Below are positions 15,226 through 22,883 of a DNA stretch of 27,454 bases, piece after piece. The translations under genes and the position numbers were made by a program. The stretch is taken from positions 1 through 27,454 of the forward strand of contig JBFLVQ010000043.1 in assembly GCA_040758525.1 (NCBI GenBank), written 5' to 3'. The notes under the pieces were generated by a model that was given only the letters and a program-made list of their open reading frames with translations, did not search any database and was not told the DNA's origin. This DNA is from JBFLVQ01 sp040758525. GTDB taxonomy: Bacteria > Acidobacteriota > Blastocatellia > Chloracidobacteriales > JADJPF01. Position 1 is the stretch's first letter. The number at the start of each line of letters is the position of its first letter.

Positions 15226-16350
15226 ATGAAATTTGAACTGCTTGCTGAGTCTGATGGCGCACGATTAGGGCGACTAGAAACTGCCCACGGTACGATCGAA
15301 ACACCGATCTTTATGCCTGTTGGCACGGCCGGTTCGGTAAAGGCGCTTACTCAGGAGATGTTAGAAGAGCTAGATGCCCAGATCATATTAGGCAATACCT
15401 ATCACCTATATCTGCGTCCTGGTCATGAGTTGATCGCTGCGCTAGGCGGCCTGCACCGTTTTATCAGTTGGCCACGTCCTATCCTTACTGATAGTGGTGG
15501 CTTTCAGGTCTATAGCCTTGCCGCTATGCGTAAGACTAATGAGGAAGGGGTCACTTTTCAGTCCCACCTGGATGGTTCACGCCATCTGCTTACCCCAGAA
15601 AAATCTATTGAGATTCAACTAGCACTAGGCGCCGATATTGTTATGGCTTTTGATGAGTGTCTCTCATATCCTGCCAGTGAAGCCGATGCGGCTACCTCGC
15701 TGGCGCTTACTACACGTTGGGCAATTCGCTCTCTCAAAGAGTTTCAAGATAGAGGTGGGTCTGATAAAGGCTCAGCATTATTTGGAATTATTCAAGGCGG
15801 GGTTTATCAAGAGCTAAGGCGGCAGAGTGTTGAGCAGTTAGTAGCGCTAGAGCTGCCCGGCTATGCAATTGGTGGATTAGCAGTAGGTGAGGAGAAGGGT
15901 TACACATATGATGTGACTGAATATGTAGCAGCAAGGCTGCCAGCGAAGAAGCCTCGTTATCTGATGGGGGTAGGCACGCCTGAAGATCTGGTAGAGTGTG
16001 TAGCGCGTGGTGTAGATATGTTTGATTGTGTAATGCCGACACGTAATGCACGTAATGGCCAGCTTTTTACCAGCGCAGGCAAGCTCAACATTAAAAACGC
16101 AAAATATGCTCGTGATGAACGTCCGCCGGACTTGCATTGTCACTGTTGTGTCTGTCGGCGTTATAGTCGCGCATATCTACGTCATCTACATATGATGGGG
16201 GAGATCCTCTCGGCAATACTGGCTACCTACCATAATATCTATTTCTATCTTGACACTATGCGAAAAATCAGGCATTCTATTCGTCTTGGCTGCTTCGCGG
16301 ATTTTCGTCAGATCTTTCTCTTTGAACTAGCTAATCGGGAAAGTGCATGA
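15226..16350 (+). CDS. tgt: Queuine/preQ1 tRNA-ribosyltransferase (TGT)
   Basis: Exchanges guanine 34 of GUN-anticodon tRNAs for preQ1 in queuosine synthesis. GAGGGG precedes the ATG at 15226; an in-frame TTG 12 bases earlier overlaps that SD and is rejected, giving 374 aa (normal). Catalytic aspartates are Asp89 in LTDSGGFQVYSL and Asp267 in MFDCVMPTRNARNG. The zinc site is CHCCVC (Cys305, 307, 310) with His336 in TYHNIYFYL. FGIIQGG and YAIGGLAVGE are TGT signatures. It is followed by yajC-secD-secF, the classical tgt-yajC-secDF order of many Gram-negatives. Confidence 0.97.
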   Translation: MKFELLAESDGARLGRLETAHGTIETPIFMPVGTAGSVKALTQEMLEELDAQIILGNTYHLYLRPGHELIAALGGLHRFISWPRPILTDSGGFQVYSLAAMRKTNEEGVTFQSHLDGSRHLLTPEKSIEIQLALGADIVMAFDECLSYPASEADAATSLALTTRWAIRSLKEFQDRGGSDKGSALFGIIQGGVYQELRRQSVEQLVALELPGYAIGGLAVGEEKGYTYDVTEYVAARLPAKKPRYLMGVGTPEDLVECVARGVDMFDCVMPTRNARNGQLFTSAGKLNIKNAKYARDERPPDLHCHCCVCRRYSRAYLRHLHMMGEILSAILATYHNIYFYLDTMRKIRHSIRLGCFADFRQIFLFELANRESA

Positions 16351-16443
16351 GCTGTTGTAACAATCCGTATAAGAGCCATTGCGTAGCCTGCACATCTTAG
16401 GGGCACGCGAGATTTTAGAGATTCCGCAATAATTAATCAAACG

Positions 16444-16785
16444 ATGGACACCGCAGTGCTTCTCTTCCTCCAAGGCGGAGGCGGATTCGACGGATTGCTC
16501 GTTATGCTGCCGCCGCTAATAATGCTTTTTATCCTTTATCAATTTATGATTGTCCGTCCCCAGCGGACACGCCAGCGTGCTCATGACGAGATGCTCAAGA
16601 ATCTTAAGAACGGCGATAAGATAATTACCACTGGGGGCATTTATGGAACTGTGACCGACATTGGCGACAAGGATGTGGTACAGGTGCGTATTGCCGACTC
16701 GGTCAAGATTAATCTCTCACGTAGCGCGATTGCGGCGTTGCAGGAGATCAAGAAAGAGACCTCGAAAGAAAGCGAAAAGAAATAG
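16444..16785 (+). CDS. yajC: Sec translocon accessory subunit YajC
   Basis: Small single-pass inner-membrane protein (113 aa) of the SecDF-YajC complex. One TM helix at about 18-37 (LLVMLPPLIMLFILYQFMIV) is followed by the family signature RPQ and the conserved GDKIITTGGIYGTV segment at about 59-72. The C-terminal tail is strongly charged. No clear SD precedes the ATG. It lies 93 bases after tgt, and secD starts two bases after its stop. Confidence 0.95.
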   Translation: MDTAVLLFLQGGGGFDGLLVMLPPLIMLFILYQFMIVRPQRTRQRAHDEMLKNLKNGDKIITTGGIYGTVTDIGDKDVVQVRIADSVKINLSRSAIAALQEIKKETSKESEKK

Positions 16786-16787
16786 CG

Positions 16788-18446
16788 ATGCGAAAGAATA
16801 TTTCTCAGCGGGCAATTGTAATTACAGTTATAACTTTGATTAGTCTTTTATTGATAGTCTATCCGCGTACAACAGACGAGCAGGGGCGCAAACGTAGTGG
16901 CGGCGATATGCTTAGAGACTTTACCTCCTGGTCGGCAATTAAGGCCAATGTCGCTTCACATATCAAACTGGGCTTAGATCTAAAGGGTGGTTCGCACTTG
17001 GTTATGCAGGTGCAAGCCGATGATGTGATCCGTCAGATTACTGACAATAATGTCCGTATTGCTGAGGAGGAGTTAAAGAAGGCGACTATTCCTATCAAGT
17101 CTGTTAATAGTCCTGCCAACGGTGAGGTTGTTGTTGAATTGACCGATCCTGCGCGCAATGATGATGCTCGTGTCAAGCTTGAGACTCAGTTTGGTCCGGA
17201 TTGGAAGGTACAGCGTGCTAGTGGTACCACGTTAGTCTTTGTAATGACAGATTCAGCTGCTGATGCACGTCGTGATCAGGCCGTTAAGCAGGCGATGGAG
17301 ATTATTGAAAATCGTGTAAATGAATTTGGTGTTGCCGAACCGACAATACAGACTCATGGTGCTCCTAAGGCTTATCAGATTCTTCTGCAACTTCCTGGTG
17401 TGGATGATCCAGAGCGGGTCAAGAATACTATTAAAGCTGAGTCAAAGTTAGAGTTGAAAGCTGTCATCGGCGAAGGCGTTCCTTATCCTACCAAAGAGGC
17501 AGCACAGGCAGCGGCAGGTGCCAATGGTGAAGTACTGCCAGTTGCCCCTACCAAAGTCGATACAGAAGCTCGCGGAGGATTTCTGGTCGTTGAGAAGAAT
17601 CCTATCATCACTGGTCTAGATATGCGCGATGCGACCGGAGTGCCAGCACGTTATGGCACGACTGAGTACGAGATTCATTTCACGCTCAATCCTTCCGGAG
17701 CACAACGGTTTGAAGCCTGGACCAGTGCTAATATTGGCAAGTATTTGGCGATTGTACTTAATGGGCAGGTAAAATCCTGGCCTACAATCCGTGATCGTAT
17801 TAGCGATCGAGGGCAGATTACTGGTGATTTCAGCAAAGAGTCGGCTGAAGATCTCGCGCTGATTCTTCGTTCTGGAGCATTACCAGCCAAGGTTATCTAC
17901 CTAGAGGAGCGTACGGTTGGTCCATCCTTAGGCGCTGACTCAATTCGCCAAGGTATCTTTGCTTCGGTAGCGGGGTTGGTATTAGTGATGCTCTTTATGG
18001 TCTTCTATTATCGCCTCTCAGGTATTAACGCAATCATCGCGTTGATGCTCAACCTGCTGCTATTGATGGCGGCACTATCGCTCTTTAAGGCCACCTTAAC
18101 TTTGCCTGGCATTGCCGGCATCATCCTTCTTATCGGTATGGCAGTTGATTCAAACGTGTTGATCTTTGAGCGTATACGTGAGGAACTAAAGCTTGGTAAG
18201 ACGGTTGTCTCTGCAGTAGACGCAGGCTTTAATAAGGCGTTCCTAACTATCATTGATACCCACGTGACAACGATCGTATCGGCCTTCTTCCTCTTCATTT
18301 TCGGTACTGGTCCGATCAGAGGTTTTGCGGTTACGCTTATTGCTGGTTTGATTGCCAATCTCTTCACTGCCGTCTATGTATCTAAGACGATGTTTGGTTA
18401 CTGGTTAGGACGTAGCGGTCGCAAGGCTGAGACGCTGAGCATCTAG
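16788..18446 (+). CDS. secD: Protein translocase subunit SecD
   Basis: RND-family membrane protein (552 aa) that uses the proton gradient to pull exported proteins through SecYEG on the periplasmic side. TM1 is at about residues 8-25. The conserved LGLDLKGGSHLVMQV follows at about 58-72. The P1 periplasmic domain carries IIENRVNEFGVAEPTIQ. The C-terminal five-TM domain begins at GPSLGADSIRQG and includes the GMAVDSNVLIFERIREE signature, in which the Asp is the proton-relay residue. It starts two bases after the yajC stop; secF follows after 74 bases. Confidence 0.97.
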   Translation: MRKNISQRAIVITVITLISLLLIVYPRTTDEQGRKRSGGDMLRDFTSWSAIKANVASHIKLGLDLKGGSHLVMQVQADDVIRQITDNNVRIAEEELKKATIPIKSVNSPANGEVVVELTDPARNDDARVKLETQFGPDWKVQRASGTTLVFVMTDSAADARRDQAVKQAMEIIENRVNEFGVAEPTIQTHGAPKAYQILLQLPGVDDPERVKNTIKAESKLELKAVIGEGVPYPTKEAAQAAAGANGEVLPVAPTKVDTEARGGFLVVEKNPIITGLDMRDATGVPARYGTTEYEIHFTLNPSGAQRFEAWTSANIGKYLAIVLNGQVKSWPTIRDRISDRGQITGDFSKESAEDLALILRSGALPAKVIYLEERTVGPSLGADSIRQGIFASVAGLVLVMLFMVFYYRLSGINAIIALMLNLLLLMAALSLFKATLTLPGIAGIILLIGMAVDSNVLIFERIREELKLGKTVVSAVDAGFNKAFLTIIDTHVTTIVSAFFLFIFGTGPIRGFAVTLIAGLIANLFTAVYVSKTMFGYWLGRSGRKAETLSI

Positions 18447-18520
18447 TGCACAGCGATTTTGAGTACACATACCTCGGAGGCAATAGTTGGTCTCTGAGTT
18501 AGGGAAACTGGATATAGGTT

Positions 18521-19852
18521 ATGATAGAGATTTTTAAGAATCCTAACTATGACTTCATAGGCAAAACAAAATACTTTATTGCCTTTTCATTAATTATCTC
18601 CCTGTTGGGTTTTGTCTCATTCTTTGCCAAGGGCTTCAATTTGGGCATCGATTTTGCGGGTGGCACATTAGTAAATATTCGGTTTAAGAAACCGCACGAT
18701 GACTCACGTATGCGCTCAGCACTCTCAAAGAAGGGCATAGATACAAGTAAAGTGGTTATTCAGCCAATTAGTCAAATTGGTGAGGCACCTAAAAATGAAG
18801 TGCTTGTACGTATGCCACAAGCCGAGAAGAGTGAGAATGTTGGGGGCGGAATTGATGCTGACAAGCGCGCAATTATGGAGGCACTGAGCAACTATTACAG
18901 TGATACTCCTCCAGAAGCACAGCGCGATAAACTAGACATCAATAATAGTGGCCGCGAGGCGATAAAGAATCAATTCTTTACTCGTGATCCGCTGAGCTAC
19001 AAAAAGAGTCTGGGAGATGGTGGTGCGGAACAAGAATATGACAAAATTGCCCGTCATATAATTGAGTACCGAGATAATCAACGCGGCGGTATTATTGGTG
19101 ATGTTTCGGAGATACCGCTAGGAGGTTTTCCCCCACAGTTGGGTGATGCCTTGAAGGCAAACTTCTATGCTGGTGACTTTGCCATTGTCAATGCTGAGGT
19201 AGTAGGGCCACAAGTAGGGCGAGATTTACGTAATCGCGCTATTTATGTAACTCTTGCGGCATTGTTAGGTATGCTCATCTATATTGCTTTCCGATTTGAA
19301 TGGATCTACGGCGTTGCTGCCGTGATTGCTACTTTTCACGATGTCATTGTTACATTGGCCTTCTTCTCGTTGTTTGGTTGGGAGATCAGTCTCAATGTTC
19401 TCGCGGCACTGCTTACCCTCATAGGATATTCGATGAATGACACGATTGTGGTCTTTGATCGTATACGCGAAATGCTTAAGGTAAAACGTAAAGAGGATAT
19501 CAGTAAGCTCTCCAATGATGCTATTAATCAGACACTCTCGCGCACATTAATCACTTCAGGTCTGACCTTCTTATCGGTGCTTGCTCTGGTAGTTTTTGGC
19601 GGGCCAGTGTTGCGTGGCTTTTCGCTTACCCTCTTCATTGGCATTCTTATTGGGACATATTCATCGATCGCGATTGCAACACCAGTCATGCTTTGGTGGA
19701 AACATTTTGCTGCCGACCGTGCTGCTACAGCAAAGGCTAGTGAAATGGCGGCCAAACAGACCAAGTCGTCTAGTGATAAACCGGCTAGCTCTGCTAAGCC
19801 AAAGTCGAGCGGTAGCGACAAGCCCAAAGCCACCAAGGCAAAAGTCTCCTAA
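18521..19852 (+). CDS. secF: Protein translocase subunit SecF, enlarged periplasmic domain and basic tail
   Basis: Partner of SecD (443 aa, well above the usual roughly 300-320). TM1 is at about 18-36, followed by LGIDFAGGTLVNIRF. The C-terminal membrane domain begins at GPQVGRDLRNRA (about 229) and includes IGYSMNDTIVVFDRIRE with the conserved Asp. Between them the P1 loop is about 100 residues longer than in E. coli SecF and polar, including the stretch NNSGREAIKNQFFTRDPLSY. The last 40 residues are a Lys/Ser/Ala-rich low-complexity tail, probably cytoplasmic. A weak purine stretch precedes the ATG. It is the last gene of tgt-yajC-secD-secF. Confidence 0.95.
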   Translation: MIEIFKNPNYDFIGKTKYFIAFSLIISLLGFVSFFAKGFNLGIDFAGGTLVNIRFKKPHDDSRMRSALSKKGIDTSKVVIQPISQIGEAPKNEVLVRMPQAEKSENVGGGIDADKRAIMEALSNYYSDTPPEAQRDKLDINNSGREAIKNQFFTRDPLSYKKSLGDGGAEQEYDKIARHIIEYRDNQRGGIIGDVSEIPLGGFPPQLGDALKANFYAGDFAIVNAEVVGPQVGRDLRNRAIYVTLAALLGMLIYIAFRFEWIYGVAAVIATFHDVIVTLAFFSLFGWEISLNVLAALLTLIGYSMNDTIVVFDRIREMLKVKRKEDISKLSNDAINQTLSRTLITSGLTFLSVLALVVFGGPVLRGFSLTLFIGILIGTYSSIAIATPVMLWWKHFAADRAATAKASEMAAKQTKSSSDKPASSAKPKSSGSDKPKATKAKVS

Positions 19853-19970
19853 GGTAGTAAAAATAGGGTTGGTTGCGAGATGAAAAAAATCTCTCAAAGA
19901 GTAGACGGAACGGGAACTTTTCTCGCTTTGTTGGTGTCTTTATTCGCGAAGGTTGCGGAAGAAAAAACAC

Positions 19971-19999
19971 TTGACTTGAGCTAGGCGCGATAGTAGACT
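19971..19999 (+). promoter_or_regulatory. Predicted sigma-70 promoter of the tonB-exbBD operon
   Basis: TTGACT (19971-19976), a 17-base spacer, then TAGACT (19994-19999). The start is expected near 20006, which would leave a leader of about 270 bases before tonB. Confidence 0.5.
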
Positions 20000-20220
20000 T
20001 TGCTGCGTTGCTGGCCTACAGTTATATCAATACAAGATGATATGGTCTACTCAGAATACGCAGCTTTGCTTCGCAATGCGGAGCTTAATCGAGGTGCCTT
20101 CACAAGGTTTTTCTAAATTTTAATGTGAAAGGTATGCAGTTTTGAATTTAGAGCTGAGTTCTGGGCGGTAGTATATCAACTTTCGTATCGTGCACGTCTT
20201 TACAACCAGCTATCTATTCA

Positions 20221-20265
20221 AAACCTAAATATAGCCTTCGACCCATCGGCAGCGAAGGGAGGTTT
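20221..20265 (+). promoter_or_regulatory. SD-sequestering hairpin before tonB
   Basis: The tonB ribosome site AAGGGAGG (20255-20262) is caught in two stacked helices: AAACCT (20221-20226) with AGGTTT (20260-20265), and CCTTCG (20235-20240) with CGAAGG (20253-20258). Only one SD base stays unpaired, so the fold would block ribosome binding. A translational switch is inferred. Confidence 0.55.
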
Positions 20266-20274
20266 AACCCAAAT

Positions 20275-21060
20275 ATGTTTGCAACCCTGGTAGAATCATC
20301 AAGTGCTAAACGGCAGACCAGAACGGGGACATTTTTTGTTGTCACTGCAGCTATCTGGATCACCGCTTTAGTAGGTGTTATTGTTGGCGGCATAATGCTT
20401 TATGACGCAAGATTGGATGAACAGTTACAGATGCTCACGATGCTTGCGCCGCCGCCACCGCCACCGCCACCGCCCCCCCCGCCTCCAGCAGCATCTTCTG
20501 TTCCTAAGGTTGTCCCAAAGACTCCTGTGCTATCTGCAAACTTTGCCGTTAAGGAACCACCTAAGGAGATTCCACCTCCGACCAGTTTGGCAAAAGTGGC
20601 TGATACCAGTGGTATTGGCGCATTTGAAGGTGGTGTAGAAGGTGGTGTAGAAGGCGGCGTAGTAGGCGGCGTAGTAGGCGGCGTAGTAGGCGGCGTAGTA
20701 GGTGGAACTGGTCCTGCTGTGCCACCACCACCGCCACCGCCACCATCAGAACCAAAACCGGAGCCACCGCCACCGTCAATTGTACGACGTAGTGAGGGTG
20801 TAATTCGTGGTAATGCATTGGATCGTCCTACTCCAGAGTATCCGCCACTTGCTAAGACAGCTCACGTCGAAGGCGATGTGGTGATTGAGATCACGATTGG
20901 CGAAGATGGCGATGTAAACGGTGCACGTGTTCTTAGTGGCCATCCACTATTACAACAAGCCGCGCTCTCGGCTGCTAAGCGCTGGAAATTTAAACCAACA
21001 TTGCTTAACAACGTGCCTGTGAAGGTATCAGGTGTCCTGACCTTCCGCTTTAAGCTCTAA
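20275..21060 (+). CDS. tonB: TonB-family energy transducer with poly-Pro and GGV-repeat linker
   Basis: Transmits proton-motive force from ExbB/ExbD to outer-membrane transporters. A single N-terminal TM helix (about 20-43, FFVVTAAIWITALVGVIVGG) anchors the 261-aa protein. The periplasmic linker has a run of 13 prolines at about 59-71, then a Gly-Gly-Val tandem repeat (about 119-142), then a second Pro-rich stretch. The C-terminal TonB domain covers about 185-261, with DRPTPEYPPLAKTAHVEGDVV, read as PEYPPLAK and VEGDVVIEITI, and ending VSGVLTFRFKL. SD AAGGGAGG precedes the ATG by about 12 bases and can be hidden by a hairpin. It is the first gene of tonB-exbB-exbD-exbD. Confidence 0.93.
   Translation: MFATLVESSSAKRQTRTGTFFVVTAAIWITALVGVIVGGIMLYDARLDEQLQMLTMLAPPPPPPPPPPPPPAASSVPKVVPKTPVLSANFAVKEPPKEIPPPTSLAKVADTSGIGAFEGGVEGGVEGGVVGGVVGGVVGGVVGGTGPAVPPPPPPPPSEPKPEPPPPSIVRRSEGVIRGNALDRPTPEYPPLAKTAHVEGDVVIEITIGEDGDVNGARVLSGHPLLQQAALSAAKRWKFKPTLLNNVPVKVSGVLTFRFKL
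20629..20700 (+). repeat. 12-bp in-frame tandem repeat inside tonB
   Basis: There are six head-to-tail 12-bp units: two of GGTGGTGTAGAA and four identical GGCGGCGTAGTA (20653-20700), encoding GGVE or GGVV. Any gain or loss of a unit keeps the frame and changes linker length by four residues. Confidence 0.92.
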
Positions 21061-21096
21061 TTATTAGAGAACAACATTTTTGGAGGTTATAGCTCA

Positions 21097-21843
21097 ATGA
21101 TTCTTTTGACTAAACTCTATCTGGCAAGCTACCAACTTGCCTTCTTCTTTCAGGAAGGCGGCGCTGGTGGAGAAGACTTCACTATGTGGGGCATGATTCA
21201 GAAGATGGGATGGACCGCCCGTGCTGTGGCAATTATTCTTGCTGTTATGTCTATGTATTCGATTGCCATCATGGTCGAGCGCTTCCTTACCTATAAGAGT
21301 GCCCGTGACCAGTCGCGCGAATTCGCCCCGCGCGTCGCACAGGCGCTGAAAGACAACCGTATTGAAGAGGCGATTAATATTTCTGATCGCCATCGTAAGA
21401 GCCATCTGGCCATCGTGGTGAATGCGGGCTTGCAAGAGTTTCAGGCGCATCAGATGAGTCAAGATATTTCTGGAGAGATAGTCGAAGCTTCCAAGCGCGC
21501 CTTGCAGCGTGCTACTGCCGTTAAGAGTGCAGAATTTAAACGTGGTCTCTCTGGATTAGCAACAATCGGTTCAACGGCGCCCTTTGTGGGTCTGTTTGGT
21601 ACCGTGGTTGGCATCATCAACTCTTTCCAAGGTATGAAATCAGCAGAGTCAGCTGGTATCTCGGCTGTTGCCGGTGGTATTTCTGAAGCATTGGTAGAGA
21701 CAGCTTTTGGTCTTATCGTGGCACTGCCGGCGGTGTGGGCCTACAACTACTTCCAGGGTAAAGTAGAATCCTTCCAGGTTGAGATGGAGAACTCTTCCAG
21801 CGAATTGATCGACTACTTTTTGAAGAGAAGAGGAGCGAGGTAA
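21097..21843 (+). CDS. exbB: ExbB/TolQ/MotA-family proton channel protein
   Basis: Inner-membrane proton channel subunit (248 aa) that powers TonB with ExbD. GGAGG stands about 10 bases before the ATG. A short hydrophobic N-terminus is followed by TM helices at about 40-60 (VAIILAVMSMYSIAIMVERF), about 150-172 (GLATIGSTAPFVGLFGTVVGI) and about 195-215. The GLFGTVVGIINSF and ISEALVETAFGLIVALPA signatures define the MotA/TolQ/ExbB channel domain. It lies 36 bases after tonB, and the next gene begins 4 bases after its stop. ExbB versus TolQ is decided by the adjacent tonB; no tolA, tolB or pal is present. Confidence 0.93.
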   Translation: MILLTKLYLASYQLAFFFQEGGAGGEDFTMWGMIQKMGWTARAVAIILAVMSMYSIAIMVERFLTYKSARDQSREFAPRVAQALKDNRIEEAINISDRHRKSHLAIVVNAGLQEFQAHQMSQDISGEIVEASKRALQRATAVKSAEFKRGLSGLATIGSTAPFVGLFGTVVGIINSFQGMKSAESAGISAVAGGISEALVETAFGLIVALPAVWAYNYFQGKVESFQVEMENSSSELIDYFLKRRGAR

Positions 21844-21847
21844 GCCT

Positions 21848-22279
21848 ATGGGAATGTCAACTGGTGGTGGCGGCAGTTACACTTCTGACATCAATGTCAC
21901 CCCTATGGTTGATGTGATGCTTGTACTGCTCATTATCTTTATGGTGGTGACACCAATGTTACAGTCAGGCATTAGCGTGGTTTTGCCCAGGGGCTATAAC
22001 CCTGAAGAGGATCAGGCCATTATTAAAGAGACCGCAATGGTCGTGGCCATCCCTGAGAATGGTACTTACTATATAAGTAAAGACAAAGTCGACCGGGATC
22101 GCCTCACAGAGAAGATCAAGGCAATGTTGGAAAACCGTAAGTTGGAAGATCGAGTTGTTTATGTGAAAGGCGGCAATGGCGTCAACTATGGTTCAATAGT
22201 AGATACTATCTCAGCGATTCGCGAAGCCGGCGTCGATCGTATTGGTTTGGTGACTGAGAAGAAGAAACCGGGCGAATAA
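21848..22279 (+). CDS. exbD: ExbD/TolR-family biopolymer transport protein, first copy
   Basis: Single-pass membrane protein (143 aa) of the ExbB-ExbD motor. The TM helix is at about 20-42, with the protonatable Asp22 in INVTPMVDVMLVLLIIFMVV. The C-terminal periplasmic domain (about 60-140) has the typical YVKGGNGVNYGSIVDTI stretch. Its SD (GAGG) lies inside the end of exbB, so translation is coupled. The N-terminus MGMS-x-GGG is shared with the second copy; ATG at codon 3 is an alternative start. Confidence 0.93.
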   Translation: MGMSTGGGGSYTSDINVTPMVDVMLVLLIIFMVVTPMLQSGISVVLPRGYNPEEDQAIIKETAMVVAIPENGTYYISKDKVDRDRLTEKIKAMLENRKLEDRVVYVKGGNGVNYGSIVDTISAIREAGVDRIGLVTEKKKPGE

Positions 22280-22324
22280 TAAGCCCACCAAACGCTCTCT
22301 GATTTTTGAGAGAGGAGATATGCT

Positions 22325-22762
22325 ATGGGAATGTCAGCAGGAGGCGGCAGTAAGACAGCACCCAATATTAATGTGACTCCACTCATAGATGTGTTGCTGG
22401 TGTTGTTGATTATCTTTATGGTGATCACGCCGCTTAAACCGCACAAGTTCGAGACCAAGATACCGGAAAAACCACCTGATACTCTGCCAGAAGATATACA
22501 ACCAGATCCAGGGTTGTTGGTGGTAACAATCAACAAGGAAAAGAAGATTGAACTCAATACGCAACCGCTTAGTGCCGAGGAACTGGGTACACAACTGAAG
22601 GACACTATTGAGAAGCGTCCGCCAGATCGCCGGACGCTCTTTATTAAGGCTCCTAGAGACCTCCCTTACGGCTTTGTTGTCAATATCATCGATATTGTAA
22701 AAGGCGCAGGGGCTTCGCCCATCGGTCTACAGATCGATTACCTTGAAGAGCCTGCCCAGTAA
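22325..22762 (+). CDS. exbD: ExbD/TolR-family biopolymer transport protein, second copy
   Basis: Second ExbD-like protein of the operon (145 aa). It shares MGMS-x-GGG and the TM motif INVTPLIDVLLVLLIIFMV with Asp22, but its periplasmic half differs: an acidic, Pro-rich linker (PEKPPDTLPEDIQPDPG) replaces the shorter one of copy 1. It lies 45 bases after copy 1; a small CTCTCT/AGAGAG hairpin in the gap overlaps its SD (GAGAGAGGAG). A strong hairpin follows its stop. The two copies may form heteromeric ExbD dimers or serve different TonB proteins. Confidence 0.93.
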   Translation: MGMSAGGGSKTAPNINVTPLIDVLLVLLIIFMVITPLKPHKFETKIPEKPPDTLPEDIQPDPGLLVVTINKEKKIELNTQPLSAEELGTQLKDTIEKRPPDRRTLFIKAPRDLPYGFVVNIIDIVKGAGASPIGLQIDYLEEPAQ

Positions 22763-22780
22763 CTCTGGTGATTAGTGCAG

Positions 22781-22812
22781 ATAAGAGGCAAAATCTCTTC
22801 TTTGCCTCTTAT
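22781..22812 (+). terminator. Intrinsic terminator of the tonB-exbBD operon
   Basis: Perfect 12-bp stem ATAAGAGGCAAA / TTTGCCTCTTAT with an 8-base loop (atctcttc), 18 bases after the exbD stop and followed by a short ttTGT stretch. Confidence 0.65.
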
Positions 22813-22883
22813 TTGTAAAAATTGAATAGGTAAGACAATTAAAACATCATTTGATAATCTGATTGGAGCTCAGGAGGTAGGTA

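Larger units (their letters stand above)
19853..20274 (+). other. Gene-free leader region of the tonB operon with structured-RNA potential
   Basis: The 422 bases hold a promoter at 19971-19999 and then about 270 bases of 5' UTR. AGTAGAC (19992-19998) can pair with GTCTACT (20045-20051), and GCTGCGT (20002-20008) with ACGCAGC (20058-20064). These helices interleave, so they form either a pseudoknot or two alternative folds. GCTTCGC-aat-GCGGAGC adds a local hairpin. I find no cobalamin-box or other riboswitch consensus. The SD hairpin is listed separately. Confidence 0.4.

Noticed and set aside
19880..19984. Possible 34-codon ORF (MKKISQRVDGTG...) after secF
   Set aside because: It has no SD, it is very short, and its 3' end overlaps the predicted tonB promoter. 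Chance open frame is more likely.
19853..20274. Cobalamin riboswitch upstream of tonB
   Set aside because: I find no B12-box-like conserved sequence or the usual core; only generic helices are visible.
20629..20700. CRISPR or mobile repeat
   Set aside because: The repeats are 12-bp, contiguous, in frame and encode a Gly-rich TonB linker.
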